DNA from: Candidatus Fonsibacter ubiquis | Lineage (GTDB): Bacteria > Pseudomonadota > Alphaproteobacteria > Pelagibacterales > Pelagibacteraceae | Assembly: GCF_002688585.1 (NCBI RefSeq) | Contig: NZ_CP024034.1 | Location: 239,501-303,500, forward strand | Reading direction: 5' to 3' | Length of the DNA: 64,000 nucleotides | Made by a program: the position numbers and the translations under genes | The notes under the pieces: model-generated | The model's input: only the letters and a program-made list of their open reading frames with translations | What the model was told of the DNA's origin: nothing | The model's database searches: none | Shown: positions 50,036 to 58,485 of the stretch, piece after piece | Layout of the letters: every line of letters begins with the position of its first letter | Position numbering within the stretch: the stretch's first letter is position 1

Positions 50036-50642
50036 TACTTTTTATTATCTCTTTTGCTTTTTCTAAGTCTTCTTTAGTATTAATATTAAAAAAAGGATCG
50101 TTATTTTTAAATTCTAAGTTAATCGTCTTAACCCCAACTTTATTAGCCCAGTCCTCAACTTTTCGCTCTCCTTTGTTAACTAAATCATCCTCTAATCTAT
50201 TTAATAGTTCTAGCGACCATAGCCCGAATATATTGTGCCTTTTATCATTAGATTTAATAAAAAAAAGTTTGCTCTGTTTTTCGTTAATATTATTTAGGAA
50301 ATCATGTAGGTGTTTTTTTTTAAAAAAAGGCGTGTCAGAAGGAAAGGTTGAAATCCATTTATATTTCTTATTATTTTCTTTAATCCATTTCATAGCACTT
50401 AAAACACCACCTAATGGACCTAAATTTTTTTTATAATCTTCAATTTTATTAATTTTTTTTGAATTAAAAAACTTGATATCGTTATTTGCAATAATTAAAA
50501 TTTCATTAAACTCATTCAAAATTTCTAGAAGAATATAATCAATTAATATTTTACTTTCTAATTGAACTTGAGATTTATCTTGGCCAAATCTCTTGGATTG
50601 CCCTCCTGCTAGTACAACTCCTAAAATGCTGTTATAATCCAT
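50028..50642 (-). CDS. mobA: Molybdenum cofactor guanylyltransferase MobA
   Basis: Adds GMP to Mo-molybdopterin to form the MGD cofactor required by formate dehydrogenase and other DMSO-reductase-family enzymes. The GTP-binding motif VVLAGGQSKRFGQDKS lies at residues 9-24, with FPSDTPFF as the catalytic aspartate region. Length 204 residues. Divergent from the NifU-like gene, across 43 bp. Confidence 0.93.
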   Translation of the reverse strand: MDYNSILGVVLAGGQSKRFGQDKSQVQLESKILIDYILLEILNEFNEILIIANNDIKFFNSKKINKIEDYKKNLGPLGGVLSAMKWIKENNKKYKWISTFPSDTPFFKKKHLHDFLNNINEKQSKLFFIKSNDKRHNIFGLWSLELLNRLEDDLVNKGERKVEDWANKVGVKTINLEFKNNDPFFNINTKEDLEKAKEIIKSND

Positions 50643-50685
50643 TATTCTTAATATAAATCATTAAAACACCAATTAAAGATATATA

Positions 50686-51084
50686 ATGGATTTAAAAATT
50701 TTAGAAATTGCTTCTCACGCTGAAAATAAAAAAGAACTTAGCAATCCTACCCATTCCTCAAAAAACAAAAATCCGATTTGTGGAGACGAAATGGAAATTA
50801 GTTTAGTTGTAAAAAAAAATATCATTGAGGATATGGCTTACAATTGTAAATCTTGTGTATATTGCCAGGCTTCTGTTAGTTTACTTTCAAGAACAATTAA
50901 AGATCAAAGTATTGATACATTTAAAGACTTTTTTCAGTTTGCAGAAAAAATGTTTACCGACAATAATTTAAATATTCAAAAAAAATGGAATGGATTTGTA
51001 GAAATATTTAATAAAAAAAATTTAGCTAGAAAAGAATGTTTGCTTCTACCTTTAAGAACCGTTGCAAAAGCGCTAAAAATATAA
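50686..51084 (+). CDS. NifU/IscU-like iron-sulfur scaffold protein
   Basis: A 132-residue protein with the three cysteine sites of IscU/NifU scaffolds: Cys32 in NPICGDEM, Cys57 in SCVYCQAS, and Cys118 in RKECLLLPLRT. Extra cysteines at 54 and 60 flank the middle site. It heads the run that continues with the HPP protein, fdhD and the formate dehydrogenase subunits (gap of 0 bp to the next gene), so it may supply clusters to this Fe-S-rich enzyme. That role is inferred from position. Confidence 0.8.
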   Translation: MDLKILEIASHAENKKELSNPTHSSKNKNPICGDEMEISLVVKKNIIEDMAYNCKSCVYCQASVSLLSRTIKDQSIDTFKDFFQFAEKMFTDNNLNIQKKWNGFVEIFNKKNLARKECLLLPLRTVAKALKI

Positions 51085-51561
51085 ATGATTAAAATAAACA
51101 AATCTAATTTAGTAAAAGCTTTCATCGCAGGTTTGTTTTCAATTTTGACCATTGGAACTTTAACACTGTTAACTTACGAAACTACTTTAGGAGTTTTTTT
51201 AATTGCCTCTTTTGGATCTTCGATGGTTTTATTATTTGGGTTTCCTGAGAGTCCTTTTTCTCAACCCAAGAATGTTTTTTTTGGACATTTTTTAACAGCC
51301 TTAACAGGAATAGTTTTTTTAAAACATATACCATTGCCCATTTATATTAATATTGCTCTGGCCGTCGGATTTGGAGTTTTTTTTATGATACTTTTTAACG
51401 TGGTTCATCCACCTGCAGGAGGGAATCCTATAATTGTAATTATAGGAAACGTTTCTTACCAATATTTAATTAATCCAATTATTTTTGGTAGTTTAATAAT
51501 TTTAATTTTTGCAATTTTAACAAATAAATTCTTATTAAAGAAGAATTACCCTATAAAATAA
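51085..51561 (+). CDS. HPP-family integral membrane protein
   Basis: A 158-residue protein with about five hydrophobic helices. The family motifs SPFSQPKNVFFGHFLTAL and the eponymous HPP in NVVHPPAGGNPIIVI are both present. A cyanobacterial/chloroplast member of the family has been linked to nitrite transport. Set between a NifU-like gene and fdhD, it could move formate, nitrite or another small anion; nothing in the sequence decides this. Confidence 0.85.
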   Translation: MIKINKSNLVKAFIAGLFSILTIGTLTLLTYETTLGVFLIASFGSSMVLLFGFPESPFSQPKNVFFGHFLTALTGIVFLKHIPLPIYINIALAVGFGVFFMILFNVVHPPAGGNPIIVIIGNVSYQYLINPIIFGSLIILIFAILTNKFLLKKNYPIK

Positions 51562-51565
51562 TTGA

Positions 51566-52402
51566 ATGAATTCTAAATACAAAGTTTTAAAATTTAAATC
51601 TAATAATTTTAAAAATGTTGATGATCTAGTTTCAATTGAAGAACCACTAGAAATATCTATTAAATATAAAAATAACGATAATTGGGTTACGCAAATCTTA
51701 TCAATTACCATGAGAACCCCTGGCCATGATGAAGATTTGGTAAGGGGTTTTTTATTCAATGAGCAAATTGTTCAGGATGTTAAGCACATTCAATCTATAA
51801 AAAGTTTTGGAGCAAAAGTTGGCCAGTATAAAATTCAGAATAAAATATTAGCAACATTAAATAATTCAAAAAATATAAATATCACTAAAATTAAAAGAGA
51901 TTTTTTAACAAATTCTTCTTGTGGCGTTTGTGGTAAATCTTCTCTAGATGCATTGGAAATTATAAAAACAAAGAAACCATCATTAGCGGAACCAAAAATA
52001 TCTAAAAAAGTAGTTTTGCAATCGCCGGATATTTTAAGAGATAATCAGTCAGAATTTTCTAAAACAGGGGGTATTCATGCAAGCGGCTTATTTTTAGATA
52101 ATGGTAAATTAGTTGAAATTCGAGAGGATGTAGGTCGACATAACGCTCTTGATAAATTGGTCGGAAGAATTTTAAAGAAGAAAAACCTTAATCCAAAAAA
52201 ACAATTTATTGCCTGTTCTGGTCGACTTAATTTTGAATTAGTACAAAAAGTTTTGATGACTAATATTGGAATTATGATCGGTGTAGGCGCTCCTACAAGC
52301 CTCGCTATTGATTTAGCCAATAAATACAACATGACTTTAGTCGGGTTTGTAAAAAAAGATAGTTTTAATATTTATTCAAATAAACAAAAAATAATCATAT
52401 AA
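51566..52402 (+). CDS. fdhD: Formate dehydrogenase accessory sulfurtransferase FdhD
   Basis: Transfers sulfur from a cysteine desulfurase to the Mo cofactor of formate dehydrogenase, which is needed for activity. The sulfur-carrying CxxC loop is in TNSSCGVCGKSS; GIHASGLF, REDVGRHNALDKLVG and GVGAPTSLAIDLA are family signatures. The length of 278 residues is normal. It lies immediately before the structural genes it serves (13 bp). Confidence 0.96.
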   Translation: MNSKYKVLKFKSNNFKNVDDLVSIEEPLEISIKYKNNDNWVTQILSITMRTPGHDEDLVRGFLFNEQIVQDVKHIQSIKSFGAKVGQYKIQNKILATLNNSKNINITKIKRDFLTNSSCGVCGKSSLDALEIIKTKKPSLAEPKISKKVVLQSPDILRDNQSEFSKTGGIHASGLFLDNGKLVEIREDVGRHNALDKLVGRILKKKNLNPKKQFIACSGRLNFELVQKVLMTNIGIMIGVGAPTSLAIDLANKYNMTLVGFVKKDSFNIYSNKQKIII

Positions 52403-52415
52403 AAGATAAAAAATT

Positions 52416-54065
52416 ATGTCCCGAAATATTAGCAATTTATCTGGAAGAGTTGGTTTAAAAGATAATTTATTTAAAAAGATCTCAGAAAACGTTCTTAAAG
52501 GTTCACCAAAGGATATTAAAGAGATTGCTAAAGAATATAATTTAGGAGTTTCAACGATTCATGGCGCAGAAAGTTTTTACGAATTCTTAAGACCTGCACA
52601 TCGTGAAAAAAAAGCATTCGTATGCAATGGTAGCGCTTGCATGTGTGCTGGCACACAGGAGAAATTAGAAAAGACTTTAAAAGCAAAATTAGGCAACGAT
52701 AAAGTGGGTAAAATGTTTTGTTTAGGACATTGTTATGAAAACAATGCTTTTCATTATGAGGGTGAAAATTATGCAGGAAAAGATATTGAAAAAATTGATC
52801 AAATTATAAAGGGTGAAAAAATTACACAGGATAAATTTTTTGCAAAAAGTTATGCCACGACTAGTTTTTTAATGGATGATAAGTTGTCAACAATTTCACA
52901 AGTAAAAGATTTGCTAGATAAATTTCTTAAAACAGAAAAAAATTTAATTATTAAATCATTATCCGATTCTAATTTGTCAGGAAGAGGTGGCGCTGGTTTT
53001 CCTACAGGATTGAAATGGGATGCTTGCAGCAAAGTACCATCAAATAAAAAATATGTTATTTGCAATGCTGACGAGGGTGACTCTGGTGCTTTCTCAGATA
53101 GATATTTATTAGAAGATCAACCACTTAAAGTTTTGTTTGGAATGATGATTTGTGGTTACGTTATAGGAAGTGATGAAGGAGTATTATATATTAGAGGAGA
53201 GTACCCTAAATCTATCGAGGCGCTCAATGGATCTATTAATGAATTAAAAAAGGCAAAATTATTAGGAAAAAATATTTTAGGAACTAATTTTTCTTTTGAT
53301 CTAAATATTTGTATTGGACAAGGTGCTTATATTTGTGGAGAAGAGACAGCGTTGATCGCATCTATCGAAGGTAGAAGAGCAGAGGTTGATGTAAGACCTC
53401 CTTATCCAGTAACTGAAGGATTATATAAAAAGCCAACGGTGGTTAATAACGTTGAAACTTTAGCTGCGGCTAGTGGAATTTTAATAAATGGTGCTGAAAA
53501 GTTTGCCGCTATTGGCAATAAAAAATCTGCTGGTACAAAATTAGTTTGTCTTGATAGCTTTTTTAAAAGACCAGGGGTGTATGAGATTGACATGGGTACA
53601 CCCATGAAAAAAATATTTAACGAAATTGGTGGAGGATATAAAGAGCCCGTAAAAGCCTTTCAAATTGGAGGTCCATTAGGAGGTGTGGTGCCTTTAAGTG
53701 AGATCGATAATCTAAATTTAGATTTTCAGGAATTTAGTGCTAAAGGATTTATGTTGGGACATGCTAGTGTTGTAAGTATTCCTAAAAGTTTTCCAATGGT
53801 TGAATATATTCATCATTTATTTGAATTTTCTGCAGAAGAATCATGTGGCAAATGTTTTCCAGGAAGACTTGGGTCTTATAGAGGAAAAGAAATGTTTGAT
53901 CAGGTTTTAAAAAAAACCGCTAAAATTCCACTAAAATTATTAAATGATTTATTAGTTACTATGCAAAAAGGTTGTCTTTGCACTCTTTGTGGTGCGATAC
54001 CAACTCCTGTTGGTAATATCCTGAAATACTTTATGGATGAAATAAAAAGTGATACAGTTTCTTAA
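52416..54065 (+). CDS. fdsB: NAD-dependent formate dehydrogenase flavoprotein, FdsG-FdsB fusion
   Basis: Passes electrons from the Mo subunit to NAD+. The N-terminal 140 residues are a NuoE/FdsG-like [2Fe-2S] thioredoxin domain with Cys70, Cys75, Cys102 and Cys106. The NuoF-like part follows, with GRGGAGFPTGLKW (FMN/NADH site, residues 189-201) and ICGEETALIASIEG. The C-terminal [4Fe-4S] motif is unusual: CGKCFPGR (Cys477, Cys480, Gly483) lacks the third Cys of CxxCxxC, while GCLCTLCG adds Cys520 and Cys525 near the usual fourth ligand Cys522. 549 residues; complete. Confidence 0.92.
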   Translation: MSRNISNLSGRVGLKDNLFKKISENVLKGSPKDIKEIAKEYNLGVSTIHGAESFYEFLRPAHREKKAFVCNGSACMCAGTQEKLEKTLKAKLGNDKVGKMFCLGHCYENNAFHYEGENYAGKDIEKIDQIIKGEKITQDKFFAKSYATTSFLMDDKLSTISQVKDLLDKFLKTEKNLIIKSLSDSNLSGRGGAGFPTGLKWDACSKVPSNKKYVICNADEGDSGAFSDRYLLEDQPLKVLFGMMICGYVIGSDEGVLYIRGEYPKSIEALNGSINELKKAKLLGKNILGTNFSFDLNICIGQGAYICGEETALIASIEGRRAEVDVRPPYPVTEGLYKKPTVVNNVETLAAASGILINGAEKFAAIGNKKSAGTKLVCLDSFFKRPGVYEIDMGTPMKKIFNEIGGGYKEPVKAFQIGGPLGGVVPLSEIDNLNLDFQEFSAKGFMLGHASVVSIPKSFPMVEYIHHLFEFSAEESCGKCFPGRLGSYRGKEMFDQVLKKTAKIPLKLLNDLLVTMQKGCLCTLCGAIPTPVGNILKYFMDEIKSDTVS

Positions 54066-54071
54066 TTATCC

Positions 54072-56840
54072 ATGAGCTCAGAAAAAAGAAAAATAGCTTA
54101 TATTGATGGAAAGCCATATGAAATTGGTGGTCATCACACGTCTATACTAAAATTTGTTAAAGGTTATTTAGGAGATGATAAAGTTCCAACTCTCTGTGAC
54201 GATCCAAACCTAGCACCATATGGCGCTTGTCGAGTTTGTTCTGTTGAAGTTGCATTAATTAAAGATGGGCCAACTAAAGTAGTTGCTTCCTGTCATACAC
54301 CAGTTGTTGAAGGTCAGCATATATTTACTAATAACGACAATCTTCAAAATCTTAGAAAAAATATTGTTGAACTTGTTTTAACTGACCATCCAATGACTTG
54401 TGGAACCTGCGAAGTAAATAATAATTGCGAACTTCAAAAAGTTGCTAATAATTTAGGAATTTCTGATCACCGTTATAATAATCCAAAACAACACAAAGGC
54501 ATTCCTAAAGATACTTCTCATCCGTATATGAGAATGAATTTAGACCACTGTATTAATTGCGGAAGATGCGTGCGAGCTTGTGATGAAATTCAAGGCTCTT
54601 TTGTTTTAACAATGTCTGGTCGAGGCTTTGAGTCAAGAATTACTACCGACAACGATATGTTATTTGGGGACTCTTCATGTGTTTCTTGTGGAGCATGTGC
54701 TCACACTTGTCCAACAGATGCAATTTCAGATATCTTTAAATCTAAATCTGCAGACGTAGACAAAAAAGTTAGAACGACTTGTTCTTATTGTGGAGTTGGA
54801 TGTAACCTTGAGGCATCAATTAAAAATAATAAAGTAGTATCCATCGACACTCCTAAAGAGACAGAAGTGAATGCAGGTCATACTTGTATTAAAGGTAGAT
54901 ATGCATTTGGTTTTTATGATCACCCTGACAGACTAAGAACTCCGTTAATAAAAAGAAATGGAAAATTTGAAAAGGCTTCTTGGGATGAAGCTTATGATTT
55001 AATTAAAAGTGAATTTAATAGAATTATAAAAAATCACGGACCTGATGCGATTGCTGGTATTTCTTCAGCAAGGTGTACTAACGAGGAAAATTATTTATTT
55101 CAAAAAATGATTAGAGCAGTTGTTGGCACTAATAGTGTTGATTGCTGCGCACGAATTTGTCACTCACCCACAGCTTGGGGTATGCAACAAACTTTTGGTA
55201 TGGGGGCCGCCACTAACTCTACAGACGATATTTATCATGCAGATTTATTCTTAGTGATCGGAGCAAATCCAACTACTGCCCACCCAGTAACTGGAGCTAA
55301 AATTAAACAACAAGTAATGAAAGGTAAAAAACTAATTGTTTTAGACCCAGTAACTACAGAACTTGCAAATCTTGCTAATTATCACATTAAATTAAGACCA
55401 GGAACGAATGTTGCTGTTCTAAATATGATGTTACATTTTATCGTCAAAGCTAAATTATATAACGCTGATTTTATTAGAGATCGAACTGAAGGTTTTGAAA
55501 AATTTATTAAAGAAATCGAAAGACAAGACGTTGATCAATTAGCAAAAGTTGCTGGTGTTGATAAACAGTTAGTCAAAGAAGCAGCTATCGCCTATGCCAC
55601 TGCGGGCAATTCTATGGAATTTCATGGATTGGGAGTTACGGAGCATGAGCAAGGTTCAAAAACAGTTATGCTAATTGCTGACCTTGCAATGATCACAGGA
55701 AATATTGGAAGAAAAGGCGTTGGTGTAAATCCTCTTCGAGGACAAAATAATGTTCAAGGTGCCGCAGATATGGGATGTCAACCACATCAAGGAGCTGGTT
55801 ACTTTAATGTTGCAGATCAAAAAGTTCAACAATACTACAGTGAAAAATACGGAGTAACTCACCCAACTAAACCTGGTTTAAAAATTCCTCAAATGTTTGA
55901 TGCTGCAATTAATAAAGAACTTAAAGCAGTTTGGATAATTGGTGAGGATATCGTTCAAACTGATCCTAATAGTGCTCATGTTATTGAGGCTATGGAGTCG
56001 TTAGAATTTTTAGTTGTTCAGGAAATATTCATGAGCGAAACTGCAAAACTTGCAACTGTAGTTTTACCAGGAACAACTTTCTTAGAAAAAGACGGCACAT
56101 TTACAAATACAGAAAGAAGAATTCAAAGAGTTAATAGAGCTGCACCTCCTTTACCAGGAACTAAACCAGATGGAGTTATAGTTGCTGAAATGATGCAAAG
56201 ATTTGGATTTAAACAACCAGATTATAATGCAGATCAAGTGCTAAAAGAAATTGCAGATGTAGTTCCGTTCTTTAAAGGCGTTACAAGAGAAAGACTGGGT
56301 GCATATGGTTTACAGTGGCCTGTGGATGAAGATGGAACAGATACAAAAATTTTATATAAAGAAACTTTCAAACTTGGAAAAGGCCAACTTAAAAACTTTG
56401 ATTGGAAAGAATCTACTGAAATAGAAACCAATCAAAAAGAATATCCATTAATATTAACAACAAGCCGTGCATTACAACATTATAATTGTGGAACAATGAC
56501 GAGAAGAACAAGCAATATCGATATTATGGATGAAGATATTCTATTAATTCACCCAATAGATGCTGCTGAGAGAGATTTAATAACAGGAGACTTTGGTAGA
56601 TTATATTCCGGAAGAGGCAAAGTTGATCTTAAAGTAGAAGTTACTGATAAAGTAAAAAAAGGGGTTGTATTTACTACGTTTCATTTTCCAGAACACATGG
56701 TCAATATGGTAACTGGTCATGGAAAAGATGAAGAAACAATGTGTGCAGAATATAAAGTTTCCTCAGTGGATGTTAAGAAAATTTCAAATCGTTTTGAACC
56801 CAAAGAAAAAGAAAAAGAACATCAAGTTCAAGTTAAATAA
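54072..56840 (+). CDS. fdsA: NAD-dependent formate dehydrogenase catalytic subunit (Mo-bis-MGD)
   Basis: Oxidises formate to CO2. The N-terminal NuoG-like region holds a [2Fe-2S] site (Cys42, 53, 56, 74) and several [4Fe-4S] sites (His106-Cys110-Cys113-Cys119; Cys160-170; Cys203-213; CSYCGVGC from Cys237). The Mo domain has the active-site pair Cys363-His364 in RICHSPT, so it is a cysteine, not selenocysteine, enzyme. The 922-residue length fits FdsA. Starts 6 bp after fdsB. The small subunit FdsD that follows in other operons is not found. Confidence 0.95.
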   Translation: MSSEKRKIAYIDGKPYEIGGHHTSILKFVKGYLGDDKVPTLCDDPNLAPYGACRVCSVEVALIKDGPTKVVASCHTPVVEGQHIFTNNDNLQNLRKNIVELVLTDHPMTCGTCEVNNNCELQKVANNLGISDHRYNNPKQHKGIPKDTSHPYMRMNLDHCINCGRCVRACDEIQGSFVLTMSGRGFESRITTDNDMLFGDSSCVSCGACAHTCPTDAISDIFKSKSADVDKKVRTTCSYCGVGCNLEASIKNNKVVSIDTPKETEVNAGHTCIKGRYAFGFYDHPDRLRTPLIKRNGKFEKASWDEAYDLIKSEFNRIIKNHGPDAIAGISSARCTNEENYLFQKMIRAVVGTNSVDCCARICHSPTAWGMQQTFGMGAATNSTDDIYHADLFLVIGANPTTAHPVTGAKIKQQVMKGKKLIVLDPVTTELANLANYHIKLRPGTNVAVLNMMLHFIVKAKLYNADFIRDRTEGFEKFIKEIERQDVDQLAKVAGVDKQLVKEAAIAYATAGNSMEFHGLGVTEHEQGSKTVMLIADLAMITGNIGRKGVGVNPLRGQNNVQGAADMGCQPHQGAGYFNVADQKVQQYYSEKYGVTHPTKPGLKIPQMFDAAINKELKAVWIIGEDIVQTDPNSAHVIEAMESLEFLVVQEIFMSETAKLATVVLPGTTFLEKDGTFTNTERRIQRVNRAAPPLPGTKPDGVIVAEMMQRFGFKQPDYNADQVLKEIADVVPFFKGVTRERLGAYGLQWPVDEDGTDTKILYKETFKLGKGQLKNFDWKESTEIETNQKEYPLILTTSRALQHYNCGTMTRRTSNIDIMDEDILLIHPIDAAERDLITGDFGRLYSGRGKVDLKVEVTDKVKKGVVFTTFHFPEHMVNMVTGHGKDEETMCAEYKVSSVDVKKISNRFEPKEKEKEHQVQVK

Positions 56841-56926
56841 TTACTGAATTTATATTTTCCAGATATTTATTTAGTCCTTTTTTAAAATAACTAAATTTAT
56901 AACACTATTCTCTTAGAGGTTGTAAA

Positions 56927-56955
56927 TTGATAGTCAAAATCAATATTAATACATA
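56927..56955 (+). promoter_or_regulatory. Putative promoter of the ABC transporter operon
   Basis: In the 188-bp gap between fdsA and the binding-protein gene, TTGATA (56927-56932) and TACATA (56950-56955) are spaced by 17 bp. The match is moderate and AT-rich DNA yields chance hits. A new promoter here is expected because the gap is the longest protein-free stretch in this half of the window. Confidence 0.3.
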
Positions 56956-57015
56956 AAATATATTAATTGTATGTAATTTTTTTTAGACATATATTTTTCA
57001 AATTATAAATTAAAA

Positions 57016-57023
57016 GGGGGGAG
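57016..57023 (+). promoter_or_regulatory. Strong ribosome binding site of the ABC binding protein
   Basis: GGGGGGAG ends 5 bases before the ATG at 57029. Most genes here have weak AT-rich leaders, so this purine-rich site stands out and suggests high expression of the periplasmic binding protein. Confidence 0.7.
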
Positions 57024-57028
57024 ACTAA

Positions 57029-58378
57029 ATGTTCAAACATTTAATAAAAAAAATATCAGCAATTTTTTTTGCTGCAATTTTTTCTTTATCACTGCTACCT
57101 CAGAATTTATTTGCACAAGCCAAGACGCAATATTTTCCGATACCAAGCAGTCGAGTAGGACCATACTCAGCAATGGGTACTGGTTATTACGGCGCACAAA
57201 TTGATTACATGAATTACGTTAATGCAACAGGTGGCGTTAATGGAGTTATGTTGACTTGGCAAGAGTGCGAAACAGAATATAACGCTGCAAAAACTGTAGA
57301 GTGCTACCAAAGACTTATGACTAAAGATGGTCAGAAGATGGTCGTATTTGACACACTTGGAACGCCAGGTGCTTACGCAGTTATCAATCGAATGGCAGAA
57401 GACAAAGTTGTTCTAGCTCAGTACGGGTATGGAAGAACAGATGCTGCTGATGGCACAGTTTGGCCTTGGGTATTTAATGCTGCAAGTAGCTACTGGTCAC
57501 AAATTGCAGTTAAGCTTCGATGGATGGCAGAACTTGAAGGTGGTGGCCCAGAGAAATTAAAGGGTAAAAAAATAGTTCATCTACACATTGATACTGCTTA
57601 CGGACGTGAGCCGCTTCCAACTATGAGAAGACTTTCTAAGGAATGGGGATTTACATTAGTAGAAATTGCTATTGCTCCTCCAGGATTAGAACAGCAATCT
57701 CAGTGGTTACAAATTAGACAGGAAAAACCTGATTGGGTTACTTTTTGGGGCGCAGGTTCTGGAATGAATTCAACAGCGATGACAAATGCTGCTAGAATTA
57801 ATTTTCCAAGAACAAAAATGATGTATGTAACCTTTGGTGGAGCGGAAGAGGATATGATCCCTGCTGGTGACTCTGCTAATGGAACTTACGTTGTTTCAAA
57901 TGCTTTACCTGGAAAAAATTATCCTTTGATTAAGAATATTCAGGAAAAAGTCTACAAAGCTGGAAAAGGAAATTTGGCTGATCCAAAACGTGTAGGCACT
58001 GCTTATTATAATAGAGGTTTAGGAGCTTCTATTTTATGGGTTGAAGCATTGAGAAATGCACAAAAAAAATATAACAAAATTGGTCAACCAGTAACTGGTG
58101 AAGAGTTTAGAGATGGATACGAAATGATCAATTTGACCGACGCTAGAATGAAAGAACTTGGTATTGAAGGGATGTTAGCTCCATTTCAACTTTCTTGTTC
58201 TCAGCATGAGGGCGCAGGTAAATTTGCTTTAATGCAATGGGATGGAAAAGCTCAAGCTTTTAAAAAAGTTAGAGACTGGACAGGACCTAATGATCCAGTT
58301 GCTATAAGAGCTCAAATCGTAGAGTCGGCAGCTAAGTACGCTCAAGAAAATAAAATTACTCCAAAAAAATGTAGTTAA
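57029..58378 (+). CDS. ABC transporter substrate-binding protein, branched-chain amino acid (LivK) type
   Basis: A periplasmic receptor of 449 residues with a signal peptide ending near residue 30 (LFAQA). The fold is Peripla_BP_6 type: opening strand, RVGPYSAMGTGYYGAQIDYMNYVNA-like helix, then VNGVMLTWQECETEYNAAKTVE and DTAYGREPLPTMRRL. It is larger than typical LivK and carries several cysteines. A strong RBS precedes it and a stable hairpin follows, both consistent with abundant expression. The ligand cannot be read; relatives bind amino acids, amides, urea or aromatic acids. Confidence 0.88.
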   Translation: MFKHLIKKISAIFFAAIFSLSLLPQNLFAQAKTQYFPIPSSRVGPYSAMGTGYYGAQIDYMNYVNATGGVNGVMLTWQECETEYNAAKTVECYQRLMTKDGQKMVVFDTLGTPGAYAVINRMAEDKVVLAQYGYGRTDAADGTVWPWVFNAASSYWSQIAVKLRWMAELEGGGPEKLKGKKIVHLHIDTAYGREPLPTMRRLSKEWGFTLVEIAIAPPGLEQQSQWLQIRQEKPDWVTFWGAGSGMNSTAMTNAARINFPRTKMMYVTFGGAEEDMIPAGDSANGTYVVSNALPGKNYPLIKNIQEKVYKAGKGNLADPKRVGTAYYNRGLGASILWVEALRNAQKKYNKIGQPVTGEEFRDGYEMINLTDARMKELGIEGMLAPFQLSCSQHEGAGKFALMQWDGKAQAFKKVRDWTGPNDPVAIRAQIVESAAKYAQENKITPKKCS

Positions 58379-58405
58379 TTTTTTTTAGATTAATTTATCC
58401 AATTT

Positions 58406-58443
58406 AGGGGAGTGTAAATAAAAATTAATGTTTACACTCCCCT
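58406..58443 (+). promoter_or_regulatory. Stable intercistronic hairpin after the binding-protein gene
   Basis: A perfect 13-bp inverted repeat, AGGGGAGTGTAAA (58406-58418) and TTTACACTCCCCT (58431-58443), with a 12-base loop. No T-run follows, so it is not a standard intrinsic terminator. Its position between receptor and membrane/ATPase genes is that of structures that protect the upstream mRNA or attenuate downstream transcription, raising receptor level above that of the permease. Confidence 0.8.
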
Positions 58444-58485
58444 TAGTATTTAATAACTTGCGTAAATAAAATTAAGGGGAATTAG

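Noticed and set aside
58406-58443. Hairpin called as an intrinsic terminator
   Set aside because: The stem is strong but is followed by TAGTATTTAATA, not a T-run, and co-functional genes continue downstream.
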